A stretch of DNA of 9,998 nucleotides, from the NCBI GenBank assembly GCA_003525525.1, contig DQED01000061.1, positions 6,517 to 16,514 of the forward strand, written 5' to 3'. Positions 1 to 6,121 of this stretch are shown one piece after another (positions within the stretch are counted from its first letter, which is position 1; each line of letters begins with the position of its first letter). The DNA is from Desulfovibrio sp. (GTDB lineage Bacteria > Desulfobacterota > Desulfovibrionia > Desulfovibrionales > Desulfovibrionaceae). The position numbers were made by a program, and so were the translations under genes. The notes under the pieces are model-generated. The model was not told the DNA's origin. It did not search any database and saw only the letters and a program-made list of their open reading frames with translations.

Positions 1-1325
1 CGGGCCGCCTCGATGGCGGCGTTTAAGGCGAGCAGGTTGGTCTGGTCGGCGATGTCGGAAATGACGTTGAGGATCTGGCCGATGTTTTCGGCCTGCTTGC
101 CCAGGACGCCCATGTCTTCGAGGGATTGGCGCGCGTTTTCGTTGACGCGTTCCATGAAGGCGGCGACCTTGCTCACCGCCCCTGCGCCCTCCTCGGCCTT
201 GCTGCGGGCCTTGGTGGCGGTATCGGCCGCCTGGGAAGCGTTTTGCGCCACTTCCAGCACCGTTGCGTTCATCTCTTCCATGGCCGTGGCCGTCTCGCCC
301 AGGCGGCTGGACTGCTGTTCCGCGCCCTGGCTGGTCTGTTCGACCTGGGCCGAGAGCTCCTCGGAGGCCGAGGATACGATATGCACGACCGAGGAGAGGC
401 GGTCGGCCGCCTGCAGCATGCCCTCGGTCTTGGCGTTTTCCGCGGCCAGGCGCGCCGCTTCGGCGGCTTCCGTCGCCTCCTTGGCCTTGGCGGCCTCTGC
501 GGCGGCTTCCGCGCTCTTCCTGTCCGCTTCCTCGATCTTCAGCTTGAGGTTGCCCACCATTTCCTTGAGCACGGCAAAGACGCCGCCTTCGCCCTTGTGC
601 TCCTTGAAACGGATGTCCATTTCCCCCTTGGCGATGCGGCTGGCCACCTCGTGGAGATAGCCTGGGTCCTCGCCGAGCTGGCTGGAGACGCCGCGCAGGA
701 TGAAGGCGCACACGCCCACGCCGAGCAGCGTCGCAACCACGAGGAGGCTGAAGAGAATGGTGCGGCCCCGTTGGTAGTCATTGTTGCCCGCGATACCGGA
801 ATCTGCCGCGCCTTTCTCGTTGATCTCGACAAGCTGCTTCAGCTCATCCATGGCGTCATTGAATATCTGGCGCGATTCGCCTTCCGTGAGTTTTTTCGCA
901 TTTTCCGTATCGTTTTTGCGAGACAGGACGAGAAGTCTGTTCGATACCTCAGAATATTTTTTGAGATTCGATTGAAACGTATTGTATATATTCCTTTCTT
1001 CCGCCGAGCTGATCAACGCTTCATATTTGGTCAACACCTTGTTCAGATCAGCCTTCGTGTCAACAATCCTCTTGTCATAAGTTTGCATGTCTTCTTCATT
1101 TGTAGAAAGCACATGCAGTATTTCCCATCTACGCAACGTCTGCAATTCATGGTCGGCAGTCGATATGGCATCAACGCTCGGCAACCAATTTGCATTGAGA
1201 TCATTCACACTTGTGTTGATGTTTCCCATAAGCACCAACGCCGTAATATTCCCGCCAACTTGTAAAACGATAAGAAGTCCGAAGGCGAGGATGAGTTTTG
1301 TTGAAAGCCGCATTTGAGATCCCAT
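1..1325 (-). CDS. Methyl-accepting chemotaxis protein, C-terminus cut by window edge
   Basis: Transmembrane chemoreceptor that senses a periplasmic signal and controls CheA kinase through CheW. About 441 residues are visible. A short N-terminus leads into TM1 (about residues 10-33). A helical periplasmic sensor of about 150 residues follows, of four-helix-bundle type by size and position. TM2 is at about 188-210, HAMP at about 210-262, an Ala/Glu/Lys-rich coiled coil at about 263-300, and then the signalling helices. The frame runs off the left edge inside the hairpin tip: the last readable residues are IADQTNLLALNAAIEAA, the near-invariant tip that contacts CheW/CheA. The adaptation region, C-terminal helix and stop lie outside. 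The ATG at 1325 is chosen because GGAGG lies 4 nt upstream; the next in-frame ATG (codon 5) is spaced worse. The sensor half uses many A/T-ending codons (AAA, ATA, AAT), while the cytoplasmic half is strongly GC-biased. Family assignment is very secure; the ligand is unknown. Confidence 0.96.
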   Translation of the reverse strand, partial: MGSQMRLSTKLILAFGLLIVLQVGGNITALVLMGNINTSVNDLNANWLPSVDAISTADHELQTLRRWEILHVLSTNEEDMQTYDKRIVDTKADLNKVLTKYEALISSAEERNIYNTFQSNLKKYSEVSNRLLVLSRKNDTENAKKLTEGESRQIFNDAMDELKQLVEINEKGAADSGIAGNNDYQRGRTILFSLLVVATLLGVGVCAFILRGVSSQLGEDPGYLHEVASRIAKGEMDIRFKEHKGEGGVFAVLKEMVGNLKLKIEEADRKSAEAAAEAAKAKEATEAAEAARLAAENAKTEGMLQAADRLSSVVHIVSSASEELSAQVEQTSQGAEQQSSRLGETATAMEEMNATVLEVAQNASQAADTATKARSKAEEGAGAVSKVAAFMERVNENARQSLEDMGVLGKQAENIGQILNVISDIADQTNLLALNAAIEAA

Positions 1326-1345
1326 ATTGCCTCCAGGTTTTTCGC

Positions 1346-1369
1346 ATGTCTCCACAATACGGTGGACAT
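1346..1369 (-). repeat. Imperfect inverted repeat upstream of chemoreceptor start
   Basis: On the minus strand ATGTCCAC is followed, after 6 nt, by GTGGA-GA-CAT: an 8-bp palindrome interrupted by two extra bases in the second arm. It lies about 20-45 nt upstream of the chemoreceptor ATG, just before the ribosome-binding site. It could be an operator or a 5'-leader hairpin. The evidence is symmetry and position only; chance is possible. Confidence 0.3.
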
Positions 1370-1544
1370 ATGCCGGACAGTCCAAGAGCTACAGAAGCCG
1401 CAGGCCGCTGGATAACGGCGTACCGTTGCAGTATGTACCATTTTTTTAAAGTCGCCTCGGATACGGCTGGGAACCAGGCGGGACAACAATTCTATTCAAG
1501 TATACGTCGGCTTGCGCTACAAATGCAAGTGTAAAAAATAATTC

Positions 1545-1577
1545 GCACCCCTGTGCACCCCATGGAAAACGCACCCC
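1545..1577 (+). repeat. Three direct GCACCCC heptamers
   Basis: GCACCCC occurs at 1545-1551, 1555-1561 and 1571-1577, with start-to-start distances of 10 and 16 nt. They lie 62-94 nt upstream of the TTG start of the Cys-rich gene. The cluster may be a regulator-binding site, but the spacing is irregular and the motif is simple, so this is only a candidate. Confidence 0.35.
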
Positions 1578-1638
1578 GGACTTGTGATCGGGCGGCCCGT
1601 GGGATACACCCCTGGCGAATTCGCTGCTGGAGGTTTGC

Positions 1639-2160
1639 TTGGGCAAGTTGCGCGCGGAGAAACTCTCTCCCAATCCGGAGTTCGATCTCTTTTTGTTCCT
1701 GAAGGTTTCCGGGGCGGCCAAGGTCGAGCAGGCCCAATGCGACCTGTGCCTCGCGCATTGGGACGCCTTCCGGGAGCACCTCAAAGGCTACCGGTTCGCC
1801 GCGCCCGGTTCCAAACGGGGCGTGGCCCTGTTCTTTTTGGAGCCTGCGGCCGAAGGGCTGGTGGAAGAGGCCTGGGCGCGGTCGCCCTCGGAAGGCTTCG
1901 CCCTGCACAACCTCGCCGTGTCCATGGTCATGGGCGCGGCGGCGCAGTGCGTGCCGGAAATCGAAGCCGGGGCCTGCGCGCCGTTGCCGACGCCGGACCG
2001 CGACCTCAAACGCCGCCTGGAAGCCCTGGGGCTGGTCTGGAACGATGCCGGCAGCGTCAGCGTGCAGTACGCCGTCATGACCTACGAGCCTTATGGCGGC
2101 GGCTGCGCCGTGTGCCATTTGCGGGCGTCGTGCCCCAAAAGCGAGGTCGCGCGCGGCTGA
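1639..2160 (+). CDS. Cys-rich protein of unknown function (173 aa), TTG start
   Basis: I do not recognise this family. The protein is probably cytoplasmic: no signal peptide or membrane segment is visible. It has seven cysteines: a CDLC pair at 34-37, single C104 and C113, and a C-terminal group C156-x2-C159-H160-x5-C165 followed by proline. The pattern suggests a bound Fe-S cluster or zinc. CAVCH (156-160) formally matches the haem-c motif CXXCH, but without an export signal haem attachment is unlikely. The C-x2-C-x5-C end resembles the cluster-closing cysteines of Cas4/AddB-type proteins, yet nothing else of a nuclease is present. The start is TTG at 1639 with GGAGG 5 nt upstream, which makes this frame credible despite overlapping open frames on both strands. 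It converges with the downstream lipoprotein gene, leaving 57 nt between the two stops. It shows no operon partner in this window. Confidence 0.75.
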   Translation: MGKLRAEKLSPNPEFDLFLFLKVSGAAKVEQAQCDLCLAHWDAFREHLKGYRFAAPGSKRGVALFFLEPAAEGLVEEAWARSPSEGFALHNLAVSMVMGAAAQCVPEIEAGACAPLPTPDRDLKRRLEALGLVWNDAGSVSVQYAVMTYEPYGGGCAVCHLRASCPKSEVARG

Positions 2161-2219
2161 GGCGTACCTGGCGCGGGTCCACCCGATGTCGGGTCGTCGC
2201 GACAAGGCAACGCGACCTC
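2143..2219. repeat. Inverted repeat across convergent gene ends
   Basis: GAGGTCGCG (2143-2151) and CGCGACCTC (2211-2219) are perfect 9-bp complements spanning the stops of the two convergent genes. Inside is a second palindrome, ACCCGA-TG-TCGGGT (2181-2194). There is no T-tract on either strand, so if it ends transcription it is not a classical intrinsic terminator. Confidence 0.35.
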
Positions 2220-3117
2220 AGCGCGTGGCCGTGAATTCCTTTTCCGCCACCACGGCCTGCAGGGCGTCGAGATCGGCCAGAACCTTGGCCGTGATAAGGC
2301 GCTTTTTCCCCATGGACAGGGCCACGGCCTCGATGTTGGTGTTTTCCCGCGAAAGGGCGAGCACTTCCTGCGTCACCCGCCAGAAGTCGGCATAGGCCGC
2401 CTTGGCCGGCGGCAGCGCCGCGACGACGCCCGGATCGGCAAGGCCGGAAAGTTCGTCGAACGCGGCCTCGGCCCGGGCGTGCTGGCGGTTCATGGCCGCC
2501 TCCAGACCGTCCATGCCGGCGGCGGTTTTTTCGTCGATGTGCTGGGCGTGCAGGGACAGCACGGAAAGCGCGGCCGTGACGATGCGCAGGGCGTCCCGGC
2601 CGGCCCGGCAGTCCGGGGCGTCGATGACCGGGGTGAGCGCCTGCTGCAGGCGGCTGACGGCCAGCGCCCCTTCGGTGCGCGAAAGCTGCGCCGCGCGCAG
2701 GTTGGTGTTGCGTCCGGCCAAACCGCGCAGGGTCGCGTCCACCGCCGCCATGTCCTTGAAATCGACGGCGACCGCGCCAAGGGCTGTCATTTCCTTTTCG
2801 TTGTCCGTCTCTTCCACAAGCTGCGTCAGCTTGCCCATATCCCGCTTCACCGCGGCCATGCCGTCGCGGGCGCTGTCCAGGAACTGCCTGGCCTCGGCCT
2901 GGCTCGGCGAGAGCAGGGCGTTTTTCTCCTGGTCCACGGCCAGGAGAAGCCCGGCCCGCACCGCGGCGATCAGTTGTTGTTTCTGTTGCAGGACAGCCAG
3001 GTTGGCGCGCACGCTGTCGCTTGCGCAACCGGAAATAGCCAGGAGAAAAACCGCGCAGGCGGCCGTGAGGCAAGCGGCGACCCGGCGGCGGCGCGCAGCG
3101 GCGAGGGAATTGGACAT
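2218..3117 (-). CDS. Lipoprotein with chemoreceptor-like helical sensor domain
   Basis: Predicted exported lipoprotein of 299 aa. An Arg-rich n-region (RRRR at 9-12) precedes a hydrophobic core (13-27) and the lipobox ISGC, with Cys31 as the lipidated residue. Ala at +2 gives no inner-membrane retention signal, so outer-membrane anchoring is likely. The mature part (32-299) is almost wholly helical and looks like the periplasmic ligand-binding part of chemoreceptors. A motif repeats about 122 residues apart: NTNLRAAQLS at 137-146 and NTNIEAVALS at 259-268, each with a Val 11 residues before its first Asn. This suggests two related helical bundles, as in HBM or tandem four-helix sensors. There is no HAMP or signalling domain. 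The start is the ATG at 3117, which has GGAGG 4 nt upstream and yields a proper signal peptide; an upstream in-frame start at 3183 would add 22 residues and spoil it. It lies just downstream of the lactate operon terminator. The ligand and partner are unknown. Confidence 0.82.
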   Translation of the reverse strand: MSNSLAAARRRRVAACLTAACAVFLLAISGCASDSVRANLAVLQQKQQLIAAVRAGLLLAVDQEKNALLSPSQAEARQFLDSARDGMAAVKRDMGKLTQLVEETDNEKEMTALGAVAVDFKDMAAVDATLRGLAGRNTNLRAAQLSRTEGALAVSRLQQALTPVIDAPDCRAGRDALRIVTAALSVLSLHAQHIDEKTAAGMDGLEAAMNRQHARAEAAFDELSGLADPGVVAALPPAKAAYADFWRVTQEVLALSRENTNIEAVALSMGKKRLITAKVLADLDALQAVVAEKEFTATR

Positions 3118-3145
3118 GAGACCTCCATGCGCGATGTCGTGCGGT

Positions 3146-3174
3146 CTTGTACCGCCCGGGAAGGACCTGGACAA
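3146..3174 (-). promoter_or_regulatory. Candidate sigma-70 promoter for the lipoprotein gene
   Basis: On the minus strand TTGTCC (3174-3169, 4/6 match to the -35 consensus) and TACAAG (3151-3146, 4/6 to the -10) are separated by exactly 17 nt. Transcription would begin near 3139, giving a leader of about 22 nt that includes the GGAGG site. It sits between the operon terminator and the lipoprotein start, where a promoter is needed. Confidence 0.42.
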
Positions 3175-3197
3175 GGGCTGCACGGCAACGGCGCATG

Positions 3198-3235
3198 AAA
3201 AAAAGGAAAGGCCGCGTCCGGTTGGGCGCGGCCTT
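3198..3235 (-). terminator. Intrinsic terminator of the lactate operon
   Basis: On the minus strand a perfect 9-bp stem AAGGCCGCG / CGCGGCCTT (3235-3227 with 3216-3208) encloses a 10-nt loop and is followed by TCC and seven Ts (3204-3198). It lies 24 nt after the stop codon of the lutB-lutA fusion and before the lipoprotein promoter, so it marks the end of the operon. Confidence 0.9.
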
Positions 3236-3258
3236 GAGCTTGGTTGGCGAAACGGATG

Positions 3259-5415
3259 CTAGCCGCGCTTGAGGCGCGCCGCCAGGTATTCGGCCACATG
3301 GCGGACCTCGAAGGCCGTGCCGTCATGCTCGAAGCCGCCGCGGATCTGCATGATGCAGCCCGGGCAGTCCGTGGCCATGGCCGTGGCCCCGGTGGCCTTG
3401 AGGTTGGCGATCTTCTTGTGCAAAAGCTCCTTGGACAATTCCGGGAACTTGACCGAGAACGTGCCGCCGAAGCCGCAGCAGACGTCCTCTTCCGCGGCCG
3501 GCAGGTAGTTGAGCCCGGCGTCGCGCAAGAGTTGCCGCGGGGCTTCGGTCACGCCCAGGCCCCGGCACAGGTGGCAGGGCGCATGGTAGGTGACGTCCTT
3601 GGCCGGACCGCTGAAGGACTCCTCGCCCATGCCCAGCACGTCGTGGACGAAGGAACTGAAGTCCATGACCCGCTGGGAGAACTGGGCCGCCTTGTAGGCC
3701 ATGGCCGGATCGTCCGCGAACAGGCGCTTGTAGCCGTGCTTGAGGTAGGAGGCGCAGGAGGCGCACAGGGTGACGATGTAGTCGAACCCCGTCGCGTCGA
3801 TGGCGTTCATGTTGTGGGCGGCCAGTTCCTGCCCGGCCTTTTTCTCGCCCATCATCATGAGCGGCAAGCCGCAGCACGACTGGCCCATGGGGTATTCCAT
3901 GGCCACGCCGGGTTTGCTCGCAATCACGGCCACGGCCGCCTCCATCTGCTCGGGATAGACGAAGTCCTGCACGCAGCCGGAGAACAGCGCGACCTTGATG
4001 TCCGCCTTGGCCACGCGCGGCCGGATCTTTTCCCAGCGGTCGCGGAAGGCCTCGTCGGCGATGGCCGGCAGGGCGCGGAAGTCGTGGTCCTTGAACAGGA
4101 ACATGGGCAGGTGGCGCAGGTAGCCGCCGCCGGCCACGGGCTTTTGCAGCAGCCGGGCCGACTTGAGCATGGTGTGGAAGAGCGTGCGGTTTTTGAGCAC
4201 CATGCCGGCGGCCGAGGAATACAGCGGATGCCCCTCCTCGTCCTGGATGCGGGCATGGACTTCCTTGATCATGGTCGGCAGGTCGATGCCGGCCGCGCAC
4301 ACGGCCTTGCAGGCCCCGCAGTTGAGGCAGTTCTGCACCAGGTTCCTGGCCTTGTCCCGGCCGTGGAAGAAGTAGGTGGCGACGAGCCCGATGGCCCCGA
4401 TGTAGACGTGGCCGTACTTGTGGCCGCCGACCAGGCGGTAGATGGGGCAGACGTTGGCGCAGGCGCCGCAGCGGATGCAGCGCAGGGCCTGCTTGAAGAG
4501 CGGATCGCGGGCCATGGCCAGGCGGCCGTTGTCCAAGAAGACGATGTGGTGGACCTTCTTGCCGTCCGGGCCGGTGGCGCAGGGCGCCGCGCCGGTGATC
4601 CAGGTGACGTAGGAGGTCAGGTTCTGGCCGGTGGCGTTTTTGGGCAGGCACTTGATGATGCGCAGGGCGTCGTGCAGCGTGGGCACGAGCTTGTCGATGC
4701 CGGCGATGGCCACGTGGACCCGGGGCAGGGTGGTGGTCAGGCGGGCGTTGCCCTCGTTGGTGATGATGCCGATGCTGCCTGTGGCGGCGATGGCGAAATT
4801 GGCCCCGGAAATGCCCATGTCTGCCTGGCAGAACTTGGGGCGCAACTCGCGCCGGGCCACCTTGACGAGCTTTTGGATGTCCACGTCCTGCTGCTTGTGG
4901 GTGACTTCGGTAAAAAGGTCGGCCACCTGGTAGCGGGAGAGGTGGATGGCCGGCATGACCATGTGGGTGGGGCCTTCGTGGCGCAGCTGGATGATCCATT
5001 CGCCGAGGTCGGTTTCCGTGACGTCCAGGCCCTGCCCTTCGAGGTGGTCGTTCAAGTGGGTTTCCTCGGCGGTCATGGACTTGGATTTGACGATGGTCTT
5101 GACGCCGTTTTCCTTGGCGATGCTGGCGATGATCTCGTTGGCCTCATGGGCGGTGGCGGCCAGGTGGACCTTGGTTCCGGCGGCTTCGGCGTGGCGCTTG
5201 AACTCCTCGTAGAGTTCCATCAGGTGATCCACGGCGGCGTCCTTGGCCGCGGCGATCTCGCTGATCAGTTCCGGGGCGTCGATGCCGGCGAAGGCGTTGG
5301 CCCGGGAGGTGCGGTAGGCCACGGCGAACTTGTCCAGGGCCTCGCGCTGAAATTCGTTGTTCAGGGCCTCGCGCAACTGCTTGCGGTATTGGCTCAGGTT
5401 GGCGGCGTCTTGCAT
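3259..5415 (-). CDS. lutB: Lactate dehydrogenase Fe-S subunit, LutB-LutA fusion
   Basis: Large subunit of the LUD-type (non-flavin) L-lactate dehydrogenase, oxidising lactate to pyruvate on the cytoplasmic side. Of 718 aa, residues about 50-290 form a LUD domain, with the typical TNEGNARLTTTLPRVHVA stretch at 219-236. Two [4Fe-4S] ferredoxin motifs follow: C313-C316-C319-C323 and C363-C366-C369-C373. Two cysteine-rich CCG domains come next: C481, CC514-515, C551/C554, then C614, CC646-647, C684/C687. The last part corresponds to LutA, and residues 1 to about 420 to LutB, which are separate proteins in Bacillus. All ligating cysteines expected for the motifs are present. The ATG at 5415 directly abuts the lutC stop (TAG ATG, no gap), and GGAGG lies inside the lutC end, so translation is probably coupled. 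It is the last gene before the operon terminator. The electron acceptor is not shown by sequence. Confidence 0.93.
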   Translation of the reverse strand: MQDAANLSQYRKQLREALNNEFQREALDKFAVAYRTSRANAFAGIDAPELISEIAAAKDAAVDHLMELYEEFKRHAEAAGTKVHLAATAHEANEIIASIAKENGVKTIVKSKSMTAEETHLNDHLEGQGLDVTETDLGEWIIQLRHEGPTHMVMPAIHLSRYQVADLFTEVTHKQQDVDIQKLVKVARRELRPKFCQADMGISGANFAIAATGSIGIITNEGNARLTTTLPRVHVAIAGIDKLVPTLHDALRIIKCLPKNATGQNLTSYVTWITGAAPCATGPDGKKVHHIVFLDNGRLAMARDPLFKQALRCIRCGACANVCPIYRLVGGHKYGHVYIGAIGLVATYFFHGRDKARNLVQNCLNCGACKAVCAAGIDLPTMIKEVHARIQDEEGHPLYSSAAGMVLKNRTLFHTMLKSARLLQKPVAGGGYLRHLPMFLFKDHDFRALPAIADEAFRDRWEKIRPRVAKADIKVALFSGCVQDFVYPEQMEAAVAVIASKPGVAMEYPMGQSCCGLPLMMMGEKKAGQELAAHNMNAIDATGFDYIVTLCASCASYLKHGYKRLFADDPAMAYKAAQFSQRVMDFSSFVHDVLGMGEESFSGPAKDVTYHAPCHLCRGLGVTEAPRQLLRDAGLNYLPAAEEDVCCGFGGTFSVKFPELSKELLHKKIANLKATGATAMATDCPGCIMQIRGGFEHDGTAFEVRHVAEYLAARLKRG

Positions 5416-6042
5416 CTACTTGCCCTCCAGGATGAGGATGTGCATTTCCAGGGGTCCGTGCACGCCAAGGGCCAGCACGCGCTCGATGTCCGCGGTGCGG
5501 CTGGGGCCTGTGATGAACGCGGTGTAGCTGGGCTGCTCCATCCAGGAAACGAGGGTGGGTTCGAAATCGTAGGAATCGGCCACGATGGCGCTTTCGGGGA
5601 GCAAGGCGATGTGCGTTTCGGCGACCATGGTGGCCAGGCGCACTTCCTCGTCCGTGGAGCGTACGACCACGGTGCCGGTCTCGGCGATGCCGGCGGCGGC
5701 CATGGTCACGGCGATGTCGATGCCGCCGAGACGCTGGCGCATGCCCTTGGTGATGACGGCGATGCCGCCTTCCTGGCACAGCGCGGCCAATTTGGCCACT
5801 TCCTCTTCGGGAAGGTCCGGGGCGCAGATGATTTTTTGCTGTTTGGTCCCGCACAGGGCTTCGGCCGTGTCCGACAGGGGGGCGTCGCAGCCCGAGGCAA
5901 GGATCTGGCAGACCTCCTTGTTGGCGCACACGTCGGCCACATAGGCCAGTGCTTCGTCCATGGAGGCGACGGTATTGACGACGGCCGATACGAGGCCGGC
6001 CTTTTCCTTGAGGCGGTCGACCAGGGCAGGGGGAGTCGACAT
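5416..6042 (-). CDS. lutC: LUD-domain lactate dehydrogenase subunit LutC
   Basis: Small subunit of the same lactate dehydrogenase complex, without Fe-S motifs. The protein is 208 aa, close to the roughly 240 aa of Bacillus LutC, and almost all of it is one LUD domain. Recognisable are IAETGTVVV (119-127) and the C-terminal signature around TGPSRTADIE (178-187) followed by ALGVHGPLEMHILILE (191-206). In characterised lut systems LutA, LutB and LutC are all needed for growth on lactate; the exact chemistry of the LUD fold is not evident here. The start is the ATG at 6042, since AAGGAG lies 6 nt upstream; a longer frame from 6105 would add a proline-rich leader and overlap a strong hairpin. It follows the permease by 79 nt and is directly joined to lutB. 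Confidence 0.93.
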   Translation of the reverse strand: MSTPPALVDRLKEKAGLVSAVVNTVASMDEALAYVADVCANKEVCQILASGCDAPLSDTAEALCGTKQQKIICAPDLPEEEVAKLAALCQEGGIAVITKGMRQRLGGIDIAVTMAAAGIAETGTVVVRSTDEEVRLATMVAETHIALLPESAIVADSYDFEPTLVSWMEQPSYTAFITGPSRTADIERVLALGVHGPLEMHILILEGK

Positions 6043-6066
6043 GGGAGTCTCCTTGTGGTGCGGGAA

Positions 6067-6102
6067 CGGCCCGGCCGGCGCGGGATGCGCCGGGCCGGGC
6101 CG
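6067..6102 (-). repeat. Strong GC hairpin between lldP and lutC
   Basis: Arms 6067-6081 and 6087-6102 pair over 15 bp with one bulged base around a 5-nt loop; nearly all pairs are G-C. It lies within the operon, after the permease stop and about 25 nt before the lutC start. There is no T-tract, so it is more likely an mRNA-stabilising or polarity element than a full intrinsic terminator. Confidence 0.75.
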
Positions 6103-6121
6103 CACGAATCGAGATGACGGA

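Larger units (their letters stand above)
1326..1638. other. Divergent A+T-rich intergenic region
   Basis: A 313-nt spacer between the start of the minus-strand chemoreceptor and the start of the plus-strand Cys-rich gene, so it should hold promoters for both. I see no convincing gene, tRNA or well-spaced promoter. On the plus strand, TTGCGC (1512-1517) and AATAAT (1537-1542) are 19 nt apart, which is a poor sigma-70 candidate. The spacer also contains an imperfect inverted repeat just upstream of the chemoreceptor start and a cluster of GCACCCC heptamers, both listed separately. Its left part is markedly richer in A+T than the rest of the window and is continuous with the A+T-rich 5' half of the chemoreceptor gene. 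Confidence 0.7.

Noticed and set aside
126..1265. Plus-strand open frame of 379 codons opposite the chemoreceptor
   Set aside because: The minus strand encodes a complete chemoreceptor architecture ending in the conserved tip motif; the plus frame has no recognisable domain.
1416..1440. Sigma-54-like GG/GC pair upstream of the chemoreceptor (TGGTACATACTGC on the minus strand)
   Set aside because: The GG and GC doublets are 8 nt apart, not the required 10, so it does not fit a -24/-12 promoter. A sigma-28 match was also looked for and not found.
1446..1784. Possible tRNA-like or small-gene remnant on the minus strand of the divergent spacer
   Set aside because: I looked for a T-loop and matching acceptor arms around 1540-1620 and found no complementary acceptor stem; the 112-codon frame overlaps the Cys-rich gene and has no recognisable content.
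156..2160. CXXCH in the Cys-rich protein as a cytochrome c site
   Set aside because: The protein (gene 1639-2160) has no signal peptide or membrane anchor, so haem c attachment in the periplasm is not expected; a metal or Fe-S site fits the cysteine pattern better.
2075..3196. Minus-strand frame of 373 codons overlapping the lipoprotein gene
   Set aside because: Arg/Gly/Pro-rich out-of-frame translation. The alternative frame has a signal peptide, lipobox, RBS and internal repeat.
3244..6117. Plus-strand open frame of 957 codons opposite lutB and lutC
   Set aside because: It is exactly antisense to two well-recognised genes, is unusually rich in Gly, His, Val and Asp, and shows no domain. 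In GC-rich genes the opposite strand often lacks stops.
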